Source: DATBLE01 sp963719325 (lineage in GTDB: Bacteria > Actinomycetota > Thermoleophilia > Gaiellales > Gaiellaceae). From it: 64,000 nt of DNA. The position numbers and the translations under genes were made by a program. Below, in pieces: positions 28,127-37,973 of the stretch (its first letter is position 1; each line of letters begins with the position of its first letter). The DNA is taken from positions 1 to 64,000 of the forward strand of contig CAVRBW010000021.1 in NCBI GenBank assembly GCA_963719325.1, read 5' to 3'. The notes beneath the pieces are model-generated. The model saw nothing but the letters and a program-made list of their open reading frames with translations. It was not told where the DNA came from and did no database searches.

Positions 28127-29043
28127 TGCTCCCTCACCCTGGTGAGGGTCACGTAGATGACCACGAAGATCGCGATGATCACGAAGATCGCGACGCTGAT
28201 CGCAGCGCCGTATCCGACGTGGCCGTCACTGACGATCGTGCTCTGGTCGTAGATCGCCATCGTCTGCGTGTCCGGCCGGTTCCCGAAGAACACGTAGAAG
28301 ACGTCGAACACGCGCAGCGCGTCGAGCGTCCGGAAGATCAGCGTCACGAGGATCGCCGGCTTCAGGAGCGGGAGCGTGATCTTCCAGAACTGGTGCAGCT
28401 TGTTCGCGCCGTCCACTTCGGCGGCCTCGTACAGGTCGTTCGGGATCACCTGCAAGCCCGCCAGCAAGAGCAGCGCGACGAATGGCGTCGTCTTCCAGAT
28501 GTCGACCGCGCAGACCGCGCCGAGCGCGGTGCTCGGGTCGGAGATCCACGCGTGCGCGTGCGCGATCAGGTGCAGGCGGACCCCGAGGTCGTTGACGACG
28601 CCGAAGACGTCGTCGAGCATCCACTTCCACATCTGCGCCGCGACGACCGTCGGGATCGCCCACGGGACGAGCATGACGGCGCGCATGACCCCGCGGCCCT
28701 TGAACTTCGAGTTGACGACGAGCGCGACGATCAGGCCGAGCACGAACTCGAAGGCGACCGTGATGAGCGTGAACTTGACGGTCGTCCAGATCGAGTCGCG
28801 GAAGAACGTGTCGTGGAGCAGGTTCGTGTAGTTCTTCAGGCCGACCCACTTCGTCGGCGTCAGGCCGAGGAACTCCTGGTCGGTGAAGCTCTGGTAGACC
28901 GTCTTTCCGAGCGGGTACATCGCGACGAGGGCGACGACCGCCAGCGACGGCAGGAGCAGTAGCCACGCCAGCCGCGTCTGCCGGCGCCGGAGCTTCGTCC
29001 CGTGGCGGCGGCGGCTGGGTGCGGGTGTGGCTACGGAGGCCAT
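28123..29043 (-). CDS. sugar ABC transporter permease (MalF-like)
   Basis: The 306-residue permease starts with a basic tail (R-R-R-H-G-T-K-L-R-R-R-Q-T-R) and has about six helices plus the docking loop Y-E-A-A-E-V-D-G-A. It lies 62 bases downstream of the binding-protein gene on the minus strand. Its neighbours (GH13 and GH5-like remnants) point to alpha-glucosides or beta-glucans, but the substrate is not certain. Confidence 0.92.
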   Translation of the reverse strand: MASVATPAPSRRRHGTKLRRRQTRLAWLLLLPSLAVVALVAMYPLGKTVYQSFTDQEFLGLTPTKWVGLKNYTNLLHDTFFRDSIWTTVKFTLITVAFEFVLGLIVALVVNSKFKGRGVMRAVMLVPWAIPTVVAAQMWKWMLDDVFGVVNDLGVRLHLIAHAHAWISDPSTALGAVCAVDIWKTTPFVALLLLAGLQVIPNDLYEAAEVDGANKLHQFWKITLPLLKPAILVTLIFRTLDALRVFDVFYVFFGNRPDTQTMAIYDQSTIVSDGHVGYGAAISVAIFVIIAIFVVIYVTLTRVREQ

Positions 29044-29105
29044 GGAAAGTGCCGAGGGAGGATGGCAGCGGCCATCCTCCCTCGTGTCGATTCAGCGTGC
29101 TCGCA

Positions 29106-30464
29106 CTACTTCAGGAGCGCCTGGAGCTGGGACTGGATCCTGGGCAGCACGCTGCTCGCAGGCGTGCCGTTGAGGATCTGGTTGATCCCCTGGTAGATGT
29201 CCTTCGAGCCCTCGTTGTAGTGCGTCTTCAGGGAGTTCGCCGGCCGCGTCACGCGCGCGACGGATGCGATCTCGGGCTTGAGATACGGGTTCACCTTCAC
29301 GACCGCCGGGTCCTTGGCGACCGACGGGATCGTGGGGACGTTCGTGTTCGTGATCGCGTCGAACTTCTCGACCGCCGGGCTCGTCATGTAGCGGACGAAC
29401 TCGATCGCCGCGTCCTGGTGCTTGGAGTACTTCGAAACGGCGAGCTGCCAGCCGCCGACGGTGCCGACGGAGTGGCCCCCCGCGCCGTGCGGGAGCACGG
29501 TGACGCTGAACTTGCCGACGATCTTCGACTGCTTCGGGTCCGCCCCGATCGAGTACGCGTACGGCCAGTTGCGCATGAACGCGGCTTCTCCGCTGACGAA
29601 GGCGGTGTGGGCCTCCCCTTCCTGGTAGGTCGTCACGCCGCGCGGCGTGATCTTCCCGATCTGCTCCCGGAAGCTGTCGAGGACCGCTGCCGCCTTCGGC
29701 TTGTTGATGGTGACCTTGCCGTTGTCGATGAAGCTGCCGGCTCCCGACGAGGCGAGCCATTCGAGCGCGTCGCAGGTCAGCCCCTCGTAGGCGTTCCCCT
29801 GGAACACGAAACCGTAGAAGTTCGGGTCCGACTGCTGCTCGCCGTCCTGGATCTTCTTCGCCATCGCGAAGAGCGCGGTCCAGGACGTGGGCGGGTCCGT
29901 GTAGCCGTACTTCTGCAGCAGGTCCGTGCGGTAGTAGAGGATCCCGAAGTCGCCGAACCACGGCATCGCGACGAGCTTTCCGCCGACGGTGTCGTTGGCG
30001 ACGATGCCGGCGGCGTGCAGCTTCGCCTGCGCGCCGAGCTTCGGCTTCAGGTCGACGAGGAACGGCGCGAGCGCGCCCGGCCAGATGACGTCGATCATCG
30101 CCACGTCGATCGACGACGACTTCGCCGAGAACGCTCTGACGAGCTGTGCGTACGACGCGTCCGAGGCGGTCGGGTGCGGCACCACCTTCACCTTGATGCC
30201 GGTCATCTTCGAGAAGCGGCTCGCGAGCGCGAGGTCGCGTACGTGACCGCCGCCGACGGAGTCGCCGACGAAGGTGATCGACTGGCCGCCGTACTTGGCC
30301 TTGATCGCCTTGGCGTTCGGCACCACCGGCGCTGCGATGCTCGCCGCCGCCGACGCTTTCGGAGCGGTCGTGCGTGCGCTCCCGGTCGCCGCGACGCTGA
30401 GCGAGACGACGAGGGCCAACGTCAGTATCAGCCCTGCCGTGAGAAGCACTGGTCTGAGCTTCAC
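29106..30464 (-). CDS. ABC transporter sugar-binding protein
   Basis: The 452-residue secreted protein has a signal segment L-L-T-A-G-L-I-L-T-L-A-L-V-V (about 6-20) and a family 1 solute-binding fold (G-I-K-V-K-V-V, D-V-A-M-I-D-V-I-W, W-P-Y-A-Y). The GTG at 30464 was chosen because AAGGTGAG precedes it; another GTG lies three codons upstream. It is the first gene of the minus-strand operon with MalF/MalG-like permeases. A strong promoter lies about 150 bases upstream. Confidence 0.9.
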   Translation of the reverse strand: MKLRPVLLTAGLILTLALVVSLSVAATGSARTTAPKASAAASIAAPVVPNAKAIKAKYGGQSITFVGDSVGGGHVRDLALASRFSKMTGIKVKVVPHPTASDASYAQLVRAFSAKSSSIDVAMIDVIWPGALAPFLVDLKPKLGAQAKLHAAGIVANDTVGGKLVAMPWFGDFGILYYRTDLLQKYGYTDPPTSWTALFAMAKKIQDGEQQSDPNFYGFVFQGNAYEGLTCDALEWLASSGAGSFIDNGKVTINKPKAAAVLDSFREQIGKITPRGVTTYQEGEAHTAFVSGEAAFMRNWPYAYSIGADPKQSKIVGKFSVTVLPHGAGGHSVGTVGGWQLAVSKYSKHQDAAIEFVRYMTSPAVEKFDAITNTNVPTIPSVAKDPAVVKVNPYLKPEIASVARVTRPANSLKTHYNEGSKDIYQGINQILNGTPASSVLPRIQSQLQALLK

Positions 30465-30615
30465 TCCACTCACCTTCTTTCTCTCGTGTTGCCGAGTGTG
30501 CCGGGCGCGCCGAACAAGACCGAGTGCGAAGCCTTCCCTCGCTTCTTGATGCACGCAGCCCGCCTTTCTTCCCTCGTGAGTAGATGGCGGACAATCATGC
30601 TGCACGAGCAACTCG

Positions 30616-30644
30616 ACCCTAGAGCCTCCCGAATTTAGTGTCAA
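30616..30644 (-). promoter_or_regulatory. promoter of the second sugar ABC operon
   Basis: On the minus strand TTGACA (30644-30639) is followed after exactly 17 bases by TAGGGT (30621-30616). The -35 is perfect and the -10 keeps the key T, A and final T. The predicted 5' leader before the binding-protein start is about 145 bases, in which I see no clear riboswitch. Confidence 0.6.
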
Positions 30645-30702
30645 ATCGCGACGCGCCTGGTCGTGCGACGATGGTTCGGGGGGTCCGTGTGCGACCTGAG
30701 CC

Positions 30703-31419
30703 TTGACGCCGCCCGCTCGGCCTGCCGACATTCGCGGCGTCAACTACGTGCCCTCGAACGCCGTCAACGCCACGGAGATGTGGCTCGAATTCGACGCCGC
30801 CACGATCAACCGGGAGCGGGGCTTCGCCGAGGGACTGGCGCTGAATGGCATCCGCGTCTTTATCCAGTACGTTGTCTTCGAGCACGACGCCGCCGGCCTG
30901 CTGGAGCGGTTCGACGCTCTGCTCGAGCTCGCCAGCCGGCACGGCCTTTCGGTGTACAACGAGCCGCGAACCCGGAGGGCCAGCCTGACATTGCTCCACG
31001 ACGCGTTCGCCTCGGCCCGGCAGGCTGCCCCGTCGCAGCCTCTGACCGCGGGCTGGTCGGGAGCACTGCTCTCCGACCTCACGGCGATCCACTTCTACGT
31101 CAGTCCCACTCGCCGGCCGGCCGAGGCACGCCTGCAAATCGAGTCGGCCAAGTCGTACGGCACGCCGGTGGTCGTGACCGAGGCGCTGGGCTGGCCCAAC
31201 CACGGCGAGCTGCACGAGATCCTTCCGCTCTTCGCAGAGCATCGGATCGGCTGGTACCTGTGGGAGCTCATGATCGGCGTCGACCAGACCAGGTACCAGT
31301 GGCCCGGCTCTCCGCATGCGGCGGAGACGATTGTGTTCCAGGGGCTGCTCTACCCCGACGGGACGCCGTACAGCGGGGAGGAGGTGGAGCTGATCCGGGC
31401 TCAGGTGCCGGGTCCGTAG
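30703..31419 (+). pseudogene. GH5-like glycoside hydrolase with internal deletion
   Basis: The 238-residue frame starts at TTG 30703 (an in-frame stop lies just upstream). It begins like GH5-type beta-glycanase relatives (I-R-G-V-N-Y-V-P-S) and keeps Y-N-E-P (acid/base Glu) and V-V-V-T-E-A-L-G-W (nucleophile Glu). Between H-G-L-S-V and Y-N-E-P about 70-90 residues of the barrel normally present are missing, with the frame preserved. The protein would lose several strands and is probably inactive. It converges with the broken GH13 gene. Confidence 0.6.
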
Positions 31420-32880
31420 AGGGCGCCCGACCACGGCTCGCCGGGTTCACCGACGGTGAGCAACGCCTCGCCTTCGACGGTGACTCGCTGTCGACGGTCC
31501 GAGAGGTTGAGCGCGACCGTGTGGCCGGAGCCTCGCCGGTAAAGCCACACCCACGACCGTCAGGGAAGCGACGTGTAGCCGCCCGCGATCTCTCGTCGGC
31601 GCGCGATCAGCTCGCGGGTGAAGTGAAGCGTCGAGGCCTGGTCGGAGCGCTCGTCGGCGACGTTCCGCCCGGTCGGCGTGAAGGGCAGCCACGGGTTGTG
31701 CCACTCGGCGCCTGCTCTTGTCCACGGGAAGGGCGTCCGGCACGGATCGCGCGGCGGGTCAGCCACGTCGCGGACGCGCGCCGGCGGGACCGGGCCGTCC
31801 TCGAGCGCGAGCTCGGCGCCCATGTAGAGGACCGGCACGCCGCGAAGTGTCAGGAGCAACAGGAGTGCGAGCCGTGCGCGCCGTTCGTCGCTCCCGGCCC
31901 AGCGTGTCGCGAGCCGCCCGGCGTCGTGGTTCGACCCGGTCCATGCGAGGAGAGCAGTCGGTACAGGCAGATGCTCCTCGATTGCCTCGACGGCCGCCCG
32001 GAGTGGCGCTGCCTCGAGGCGGGCGTGCGTGAGCGCGAAGTCGAAGGCAAGGTTAAGCTCGTCGTCGCCGGAGCCGTAGTAGGCCGCGAGCGGCCCGGGC
32101 TCGAACACGTAGGTCTCGCCGAGGAGCACGCGCGGCGGATCGTAGGTCTCGCAGATCGCGCGCCAGCTCTTGAGGATCTCGTGTGTCTCCGGGCGGTTCA
32201 TCGAGTGGACATGGCGCAGGCCGCCCCGACGCACCGGAAGCGGGTCGCTCGGCACGCCGGGACGTCGTCGCGTGGCTCCCGGTCCTTGACGAGCGCGTTT
32301 GCGACGTCGATCCGAAACCCGGCGACGCTGCGATCGAACCAGAAACGCAGGATGCGCTCGAACTCCTTCCGCACCTCCGGGTTCCACCAGTCGAGGTCGG
32401 GTTGCTCGGGCGCGAGGTTGTGCAGGTAGAAGCGGCCCTGATCGGGGTCGAACGTCCACGCGGGCCCGGTCCCGAATGCGCGTCGCCAGTTGTTCGGGAT
32501 CTCCTCGGCCCAGACGTAGAAGCCCGGGCACTCGCGAAACCACGGATGGCGATTCCAGGTGTGGTTGGGGACGATGTCGAGCAGTACACGGATCCCGCGC
32601 TGCCCGCCTCGACGACGAGGCGGTCGACGTCCTCGAGCGTGCCGAAGTCCGGATCGACGGCGGTGTAGTCGGACACGTCGTAGCCCCAGTCCACGTTCGG
32701 CGACGGCGTGATCGGATTGAGCCAGAGCGCGTCGATGCCGAGCCACTCGAGGTAGTCGAGCCGCTCGACCAGGCCGGAAAGGTCACCGACGCCGTCGCCG
32801 TTTCCGTCTGCGAATGAGCGAGGGTAGATCTGGTAGACGACGGCTTCCTGCCACCAGGCCACGGCGCCCACTCTTCGCAT
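31401..32880 (-). pseudogene. GH13 alpha-glucosidase/oligo-1,6-glucosidase, two frameshifts and a stop
   Basis: From ATG 32880 the N-terminus is a classic GH13 start (W-W-Q-E-A-V-V-Y-Q-I-Y-P-R-S-F). Homology shifts frame at about 32596-32602 (then G-I-R-V-L-L-D-I-V-P-N-H) and again at about 32245-32262 (then H-S-M-N-R-P-E). It meets an in-frame TGA at 31562-31560, yet continues coherently for about 50 more residues to TGA 31403-31401. Catalytic residues are all recognisable across the frames: the Asp in F-R-I-D-V-A-N, the Glu in L-L-G-E-T-Y and S-N-H-D. Either several sequencing errors or real decay; three lesions favour decay. Confidence 0.85.
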
Positions 32881-32906
32881 CGGTTGATCGGCCTACACTC
32901 ACTCTC

Positions 32907-33000
32907 GTGCGCTACGTCTCGGAGGCCGACGTCGACCGGACACGCTGGTGGAAGCGACCACCGCGGTCGAGGACTCGTTCCACCGGCTCGACCGTTCCGG
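32907..33000 (+). pseudogene. N-terminal fragment of an ornithine-cyclodeaminase-like gene
   Basis: GTG 32907 opens R-Y-V-S-E-A-D-V-D-R. After a one-base shift the frame reads A-T-T-A-V-E-D-S-F-H-R-L. This parallels the start of the intact gene at 34315 (L-T-E-D-D-V-D-R ... A-I-E-A-V-E-D-S-F-R-R-L). Nothing of the remaining 270 residues is present. A TACACT box lies seven bases before the GTG. It looks like a relic of a second copy. Confidence 0.55.
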
Positions 33001-33054
33001 GGCTCACCGACAAGACTCGCACGCTCTCGCAGTGATCCCTGATCCGGCACAGAC

Positions 33055-34284
33055 GTGAAGCTGCAGCTGGTCGCGAGGACTGGGAATCCGGACTTCCTCG
33101 ATCTGCCCTGGGCCGAACCGCTCGAGCAATGGACGTCCGACCGCCTCGTGGAGGTGGTCCGCGGGATCGGCAGGCACGTCGTCCGCTTCGTCGACTACGA
33201 CGGCGCTCTCTACGCGCTCAAGGAGCTGCCCGCGCGTCTGGCCCGCCGCGAGTACCGGCTGTTGCGACAGCTCGCCGACCAGTCGGTGCCCGTAGTCGAG
33301 GCGGTGGGCGTGGTCACAGGCCGCGGGACCACAGACGAGCAGACCGTGCTGATCACCCGCTACCTCGACTTCTCGCTTCCGTACCGGGCGCTCTTCACGG
33401 GCCGCGGCGTGCCCGACCTTCGCAACCGCCTCCTCGACTCGCTCGCGGACCTGCTCGTACGCCTTCATCTGGGCGGGTTCTTCTGGGGGGACTGCTCGCT
33501 GTCGAACACGCTCTTCCGCCGCGATGCGGGCGCGCTCACCGCGTACGTCGTCGACGCCGAGACCGGCGAGCTTCATCCCGAGCTCTCGGGCGGCCAGCGT
33601 GCTTACGATCTCGAGATCGCCCGGGAGAACGTGGCAGGGGAGCTGATGGATCTGGAGGCTTCGGGAGAGTTCCCGCCCGAGGTCGGCCCCTTGGAGACGG
33701 CCGCCGAGATCTGCTCGCGGTACGAGTCGCTGTGGTGCGAGGTCACCCGCGAGGAGGTCATTGGTCCGGGCGAGCGCTACAAGGTCGACGAGCGGCTGCA
33801 CCGGCTGAACGAGCTCGGGTTCGACGTCGACGAGGTCGAGCTCGTCGGCGACGACCAGGGCCTTCGACTTCGGCTGACCCCCAAGGTCGTCGAGCCTGGA
33901 CACCACCGGCGGCAGCTGCTGATGCTTACCGGCTTGAATGTGCAAGAGAACCAGGCGCGCCGGCTGCTCAACGACATGCGCAGCTTCCGCGCATACCTGG
34001 AGCGCAAGGAGGGCCGGCAGCTCCCGGCATCCGTCGTCGCGTATCGCTGGCTGTCGGAGGTGTTCGAGGCGGCTCTCGCGGATATTCCGGCTGACCTGCG
34101 CCCGAAGCTCGAGGCCGCGGAGATCTTCCACGAGATCCTCGAGCACCGCTGGTACCTGTCCGAAGCCGCTGGCAAGGACGTGGGCCTGAGGGTGGCGGTC
34201 GCCTCCTATGTCGACAACGTGCTACGACAGGCGCCCGACGAGCGCAACGTACTCTCGCGCGGCTCTCGTCGCAGTCGATCCTAG
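33055..34284 (+). CDS. DUF4032-family protein (lipopolysaccharide-kinase-like fold)
   Basis: The 409-residue protein has an N-terminal kinase-like region: A-L-K-E-L-P (putative ATP lysine, about 55-60), R-E-Y-R-L-L-R, then L-H-L-G-G-F-F-W-G-D-C-S-L-S-N-T-L in place of a catalytic loop, and Y-V-V-D-A-E-T as the metal-binding Asp motif. A helical C-terminal DUF4032 domain follows. This architecture is common in actinobacteria and has no proven substrate. It has GTG start and no partner gene. Confidence 0.8.
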   Translation: MKLQLVARTGNPDFLDLPWAEPLEQWTSDRLVEVVRGIGRHVVRFVDYDGALYALKELPARLARREYRLLRQLADQSVPVVEAVGVVTGRGTTDEQTVLITRYLDFSLPYRALFTGRGVPDLRNRLLDSLADLLVRLHLGGFFWGDCSLSNTLFRRDAGALTAYVVDAETGELHPELSGGQRAYDLEIARENVAGELMDLEASGEFPPEVGPLETAAEICSRYESLWCEVTREEVIGPGERYKVDERLHRLNELGFDVDEVELVGDDQGLRLRLTPKVVEPGHHRRQLLMLTGLNVQENQARRLLNDMRSFRAYLERKEGRQLPASVVAYRWLSEVFEAALADIPADLRPKLEAAEIFHEILEHRWYLSEAAGKDVGLRVAVASYVDNVLRQAPDERNVLSRGSRRSRS

Positions 34285-34314
34285 AGGCGCGGGCTCTCCC
34301 GGTACCGTCAGCGC

Positions 34315-35226
34315 ATGCCCACGTACCTGACCGAGGATGACGTCGACCGGCTGCTGACGCCGGCGGACGCGATCGAGGCCGTCGAGGACTCATTCCGCCG
34401 GCTCGCTGCGGGCACGATCGAGAACGTCCCCCGCTACCGCGTCCGGCTTGACGGCGGAGCGCTGGCGGTCATGTCTGCGGTCGACCGCGAGCGAGGGCTC
34501 GCCTGCGTGAAGACCTACGCCGCGACGGGCGACGGCGCGTCGTTCGTCGTCGTGCTGTTCCAGGGCGCGGAGACGAAGGCGGTGATCGAGGCCGACATGC
34601 TCGGCCGGCTGCGGACCGGCGCCGCCAGCGCCGTCGCCGCGAGGTACCTCGCCCTCCCGGAGCTGCGGTCCCTCGGGGTGATCGGTTGCGGAACGCAGGC
34701 GCGGACGCAGGTCGCGTGCATCCGCGAGGCGCTGCCCTCGATCGACAACGTGGTCGCGTACTGCCGGAACGACGAGCGGCTGGAGGCGTTCTGCCGCGAA
34801 GTAGGGGCAGAGCCGGGTGAGAGCCACCGTGACGCCGCCGCCCAAGAGGTCGTCGTCACGATCACGACCTCCCGCGATCCGGTTCTTCGCGGCGAGTGGT
34901 TGCAGCCCGGCGCCCTCGTCTGCGCGGCGGGAGCAAACCGGCCGCAGGCGCGCGAGCTCGACAACGCCGTCCTGGAACGCGCGGCGTTTGTGTGCTGCGA
35001 CTCGCTCGCCGACGCGAAGCTCGAGTCGGGCGATCTGATCGAGCCGGTCGAGCAGGGCGTTCTCGACTGGCTCGAGGTGCACGAACTGCAGGAGGTCGTC
35101 GCCGGCGAGCTGACCGGCCGTCAGGCCGACGAGGACATCGTGGTCTTCAAGTCCAACGGTCTCGCTGCGTGGGACCTGGCGGTTGCAGCGCGGGTGGTCG
35201 AGCTCGCAGTGCAGGGACAGGCTTGA
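34315..35226 (+). CDS. ornithine cyclodeaminase / mu-crystallin family protein
   Basis: The 303-residue NAD(P)-binding protein has the family N-terminus, a G-V-I-G-C-G-T-Q-A-R-T-Q Rossmann loop (about 122-133) and A-D-M-L-G-R-L-R-T-G-A-A. Members include ornithine cyclodeaminase, alanine dehydrogenase and imine reductases, and sequence does not choose among them. ATG 34315 follows a TACCGT box after six bases. It is a single gene ending in a strong hairpin. Confidence 0.88.
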   Translation: MPTYLTEDDVDRLLTPADAIEAVEDSFRRLAAGTIENVPRYRVRLDGGALAVMSAVDRERGLACVKTYAATGDGASFVVVLFQGAETKAVIEADMLGRLRTGAASAVAARYLALPELRSLGVIGCGTQARTQVACIREALPSIDNVVAYCRNDERLEAFCREVGAEPGESHRDAAAQEVVVTITTSRDPVLRGEWLQPGALVCAAGANRPQARELDNAVLERAAFVCCDSLADAKLESGDLIEPVEQGVLDWLEVHELQEVVAGELTGRQADEDIVVFKSNGLAAWDLAVAARVVELAVQGQA

Positions 35227-35237
35227 GCCTGTCCCTG
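35212..35237. terminator. bidirectional terminator hairpin
   Basis: CAGGGACAGGC (35212-35222) and GCCTGTCCCTG (35227-35237) form an exact 11-bp stem with loop TTGA. The loop holds the stop codon of the cyclodeaminase-like gene, and the convergent small gene ends three bases past it. Confidence 0.7.
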
Positions 35238-35239
35238 GT

Positions 35240-35500
35240 CTACGTCTGACCCTGCAGCGCCGCCTTGGCCGCTTCCGCCATGTCGTCGCCGATCGCCTTG
35301 AGGATGTCTGTGCGGTCGAGCAGGCGGGCGACCCCCTGCTCCGAACAGCGGTTGCGCACATAGGGATCCTCGAGGATGTCGGCCAGCGAGCGTCCGCGGT
35401 CGTGCTCGCGGATCACGTAGGCGGCCACTCGTTCCTCCTGGGTCGAGCGGGCGCCCAGAAACGAGAACAAGCCTCGGAAGAAGCGGCTGATCGCTCCCAC
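35240..35500 (-). CDS. small uncharacterised helical protein
   Basis: An 86-residue protein. It begins with an amphipathic segment (R-F-F-R-G-L-F-S-F-L-G) and continues as helices with E-E-R-V-A-A-Y-V-I-R-E-H-D-R-G-R-S-L-A-D-I. Not recognised. The GTG start lies seven bases after a minus-strand TACAAT box (35513-35508) that overlaps the -10 of the divergent gene. Confidence 0.6.
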   Translation of the reverse strand: MGAISRFFRGLFSFLGARSTQEERVAAYVIREHDRGRSLADILEDPYVRNRCSEQGVARLLDRTDILKAIGDDMAEAAKAALQGQT

Positions 35501-35507
35501 GGAGACG

Positions 35508-35517
35508 ATTGTATCCT
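35508..35517. promoter_or_regulatory. overlapping divergent -10 boxes
   Basis: The ten bases ATTGTATCCT contain TACAAT on the minus strand (35513-35508) and TATCCT on the plus strand (35512-35517), sharing two base pairs. Each is 6-7 bases from a GTG start (35500 minus, 35524 plus). Only one polymerase could use the site at a time. Confidence 0.55.
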
Positions 35518-35523
35518 TGGTTG

Positions 35524-35868
35524 GTGCCCCGGAAGAAGCAGGCCGGTCGCTTCGCCGAGCGCGTCGTCGAGGGTTTCGACGACGCGGGCGTTGCCGAGCG
35601 CATCGTGATCTGGATCGAGCGCAAGGAGGGGGCGCTCTGGGCGGTTGGGCGTGCAGTCAACCCACAGTACCGGCCGAGCGACGATCCACGGCCCGGCGAC
35701 TACGTGTTCGAGGGTTACGAGCTGCAGGATGCGCTCGACGCGGCCAACGAGGCGCTCGAGGACGACGAGAGCGTGTCGGAAGGTGACGGCCGAGCGTCGA
35801 ACGTGCGTCCGTTCAAGCGGGCCGAGATCCTCGGTCCGCTCGAGCGCTGGTTCTTCGGCCGCCGCTAG
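35524..35868 (+). CDS. uncharacterised small acidic protein
   Basis: The 114-residue protein has a basic start (P-R-K-K-Q-A-G-R-F) and a middle with E-R-I-V-I-W-I-E-R-K-E-G-A-L-W-A-V-G-R, then an acidic helix (A-L-E-D-D-E-S) and W-F-F-G-R-R at the end. No family recognised. The GTG at 35524 is preferred over an upstream TTG because a TATCCT box sits six bases before it. Confidence 0.6.
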   Translation: MPRKKQAGRFAERVVEGFDDAGVAERIVIWIERKEGALWAVGRAVNPQYRPSDDPRPGDYVFEGYELQDALDAANEALEDDESVSEGDGRASNVRPFKRAEILGPLERWFFGRR

Positions 35869-35963
35869 GCGGTAGCCCTGCAGAGGCGTGCCGCGGGGAG
35901 AGGCGACACCGTGCGGATCGAACCGTGCTGCGCCGCACCGGGGTGCGCTAGCCTCCCGCCTTC

Positions 35964-36791
35964 ATGCTGATCAGACTCGGTCACAGCCCAGATGCCGACG
36001 ACGCGTTCATGTTCTGGGCCCTCGCCGAAGGGCGCATCGACTCTCGCGGCTTCGAGTTCGAGCACGTCCTCCGGGATATCCAGACCCTCAACGAGTGGGC
36101 GCTGGAAGGACGGCTCGAGGTGACGGCGATCTCGCTCCATGCTTATCCGTTCGTCCAGGATCGCTACGTGCTCCTTCCGCACGGAGCGAGCATGGGGTCC
36201 GGTTACGGGCCGGTCCTCGTCGGGCGGGAGCCGATGACGAAGGACGAGCTGGCCGGGATCGAGATCGCGATTCCGGGAAAGATGACGACCGCCTTCCTCG
36301 TCCTGCGCATGTACCTCGGCGACTTCGCCTACCGCGTCGTTCCCTTCGACGAGATCCTCGACGAGGTCAAGTCGGGTGAAGCGCAGGCCGGTCTGATCAT
36401 CCACGAGGGTCAGCTGACGTACGAGGCCGAGGGCCTGCGGAAGCTCGTCGACCTGGGGGAGTGGTGGCTGCTCGAGACTGGCCTTCCGCTTCCGTTGGGA
36501 GCGAACGTCGCCCGCCGCGACCTCGGCGACGACGTGCTCCACGAGCTATCCGCCGTGCTCGCGGAGTCGATTTCGGCCGGGCTGGCGAACCGGAAAGAGG
36601 CGATGCGCTACGCGCTCCAGTTCGGCCGGGGCCTCGATCACGCGCTCGGCGACCGGTTCGTCGGCATGTACGTGAACGAGCTGACACAGGACTACGGCGA
36701 GGAGGGCCGTGAAGCCGTCCGGGAGCTGCTGCGCCGGGGCGAGGCGATCGGCGCCTTCGACTCGCCCGTCCAGATCGACTTCGTCAGCTAG
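35964..36791 (+). CDS. MqnA/MqnD-family protein (futalosine menaquinone pathway)
   Basis: The 275-residue protein has a periplasmic-binding-like fold starting L-G-H-S-P-D-A-D-D-A-F-M-F-W-A-L, matching MqnD (1,4-dihydroxy-6-naphthoate synthase). It keeps G-Y-G-P-V-L-V and I-P-G-K-M-T-T-A-F-L-V-L. MqnD cleaves the cyclic futalosine derivative in menaquinone synthesis. No other mqn gene is nearby, so a different substrate is possible. A TAGCCT box lies nine bases before ATG 35964. Confidence 0.78.
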   Translation: MLIRLGHSPDADDAFMFWALAEGRIDSRGFEFEHVLRDIQTLNEWALEGRLEVTAISLHAYPFVQDRYVLLPHGASMGSGYGPVLVGREPMTKDELAGIEIAIPGKMTTAFLVLRMYLGDFAYRVVPFDEILDEVKSGEAQAGLIIHEGQLTYEAEGLRKLVDLGEWWLLETGLPLPLGANVARRDLGDDVLHELSAVLAESISAGLANRKEAMRYALQFGRGLDHALGDRFVGMYVNELTQDYGEEGREAVRELLRRGEAIGAFDSPVQIDFVS

Positions 36792-36794
36792 CGT
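36789..36794 (+). promoter_or_regulatory. -10 box of leaderless thiolase gene
   Basis: TAGCGT, whose first three bases are the stop codon of the MqnD-like gene, ends six bases before GTG 36801. Confidence 0.45.
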
Positions 36795-36800
36795 GCGGCT

Positions 36801-37965
<1,165 letters not shown>

Positions 37966-37973
<8 letters not shown>

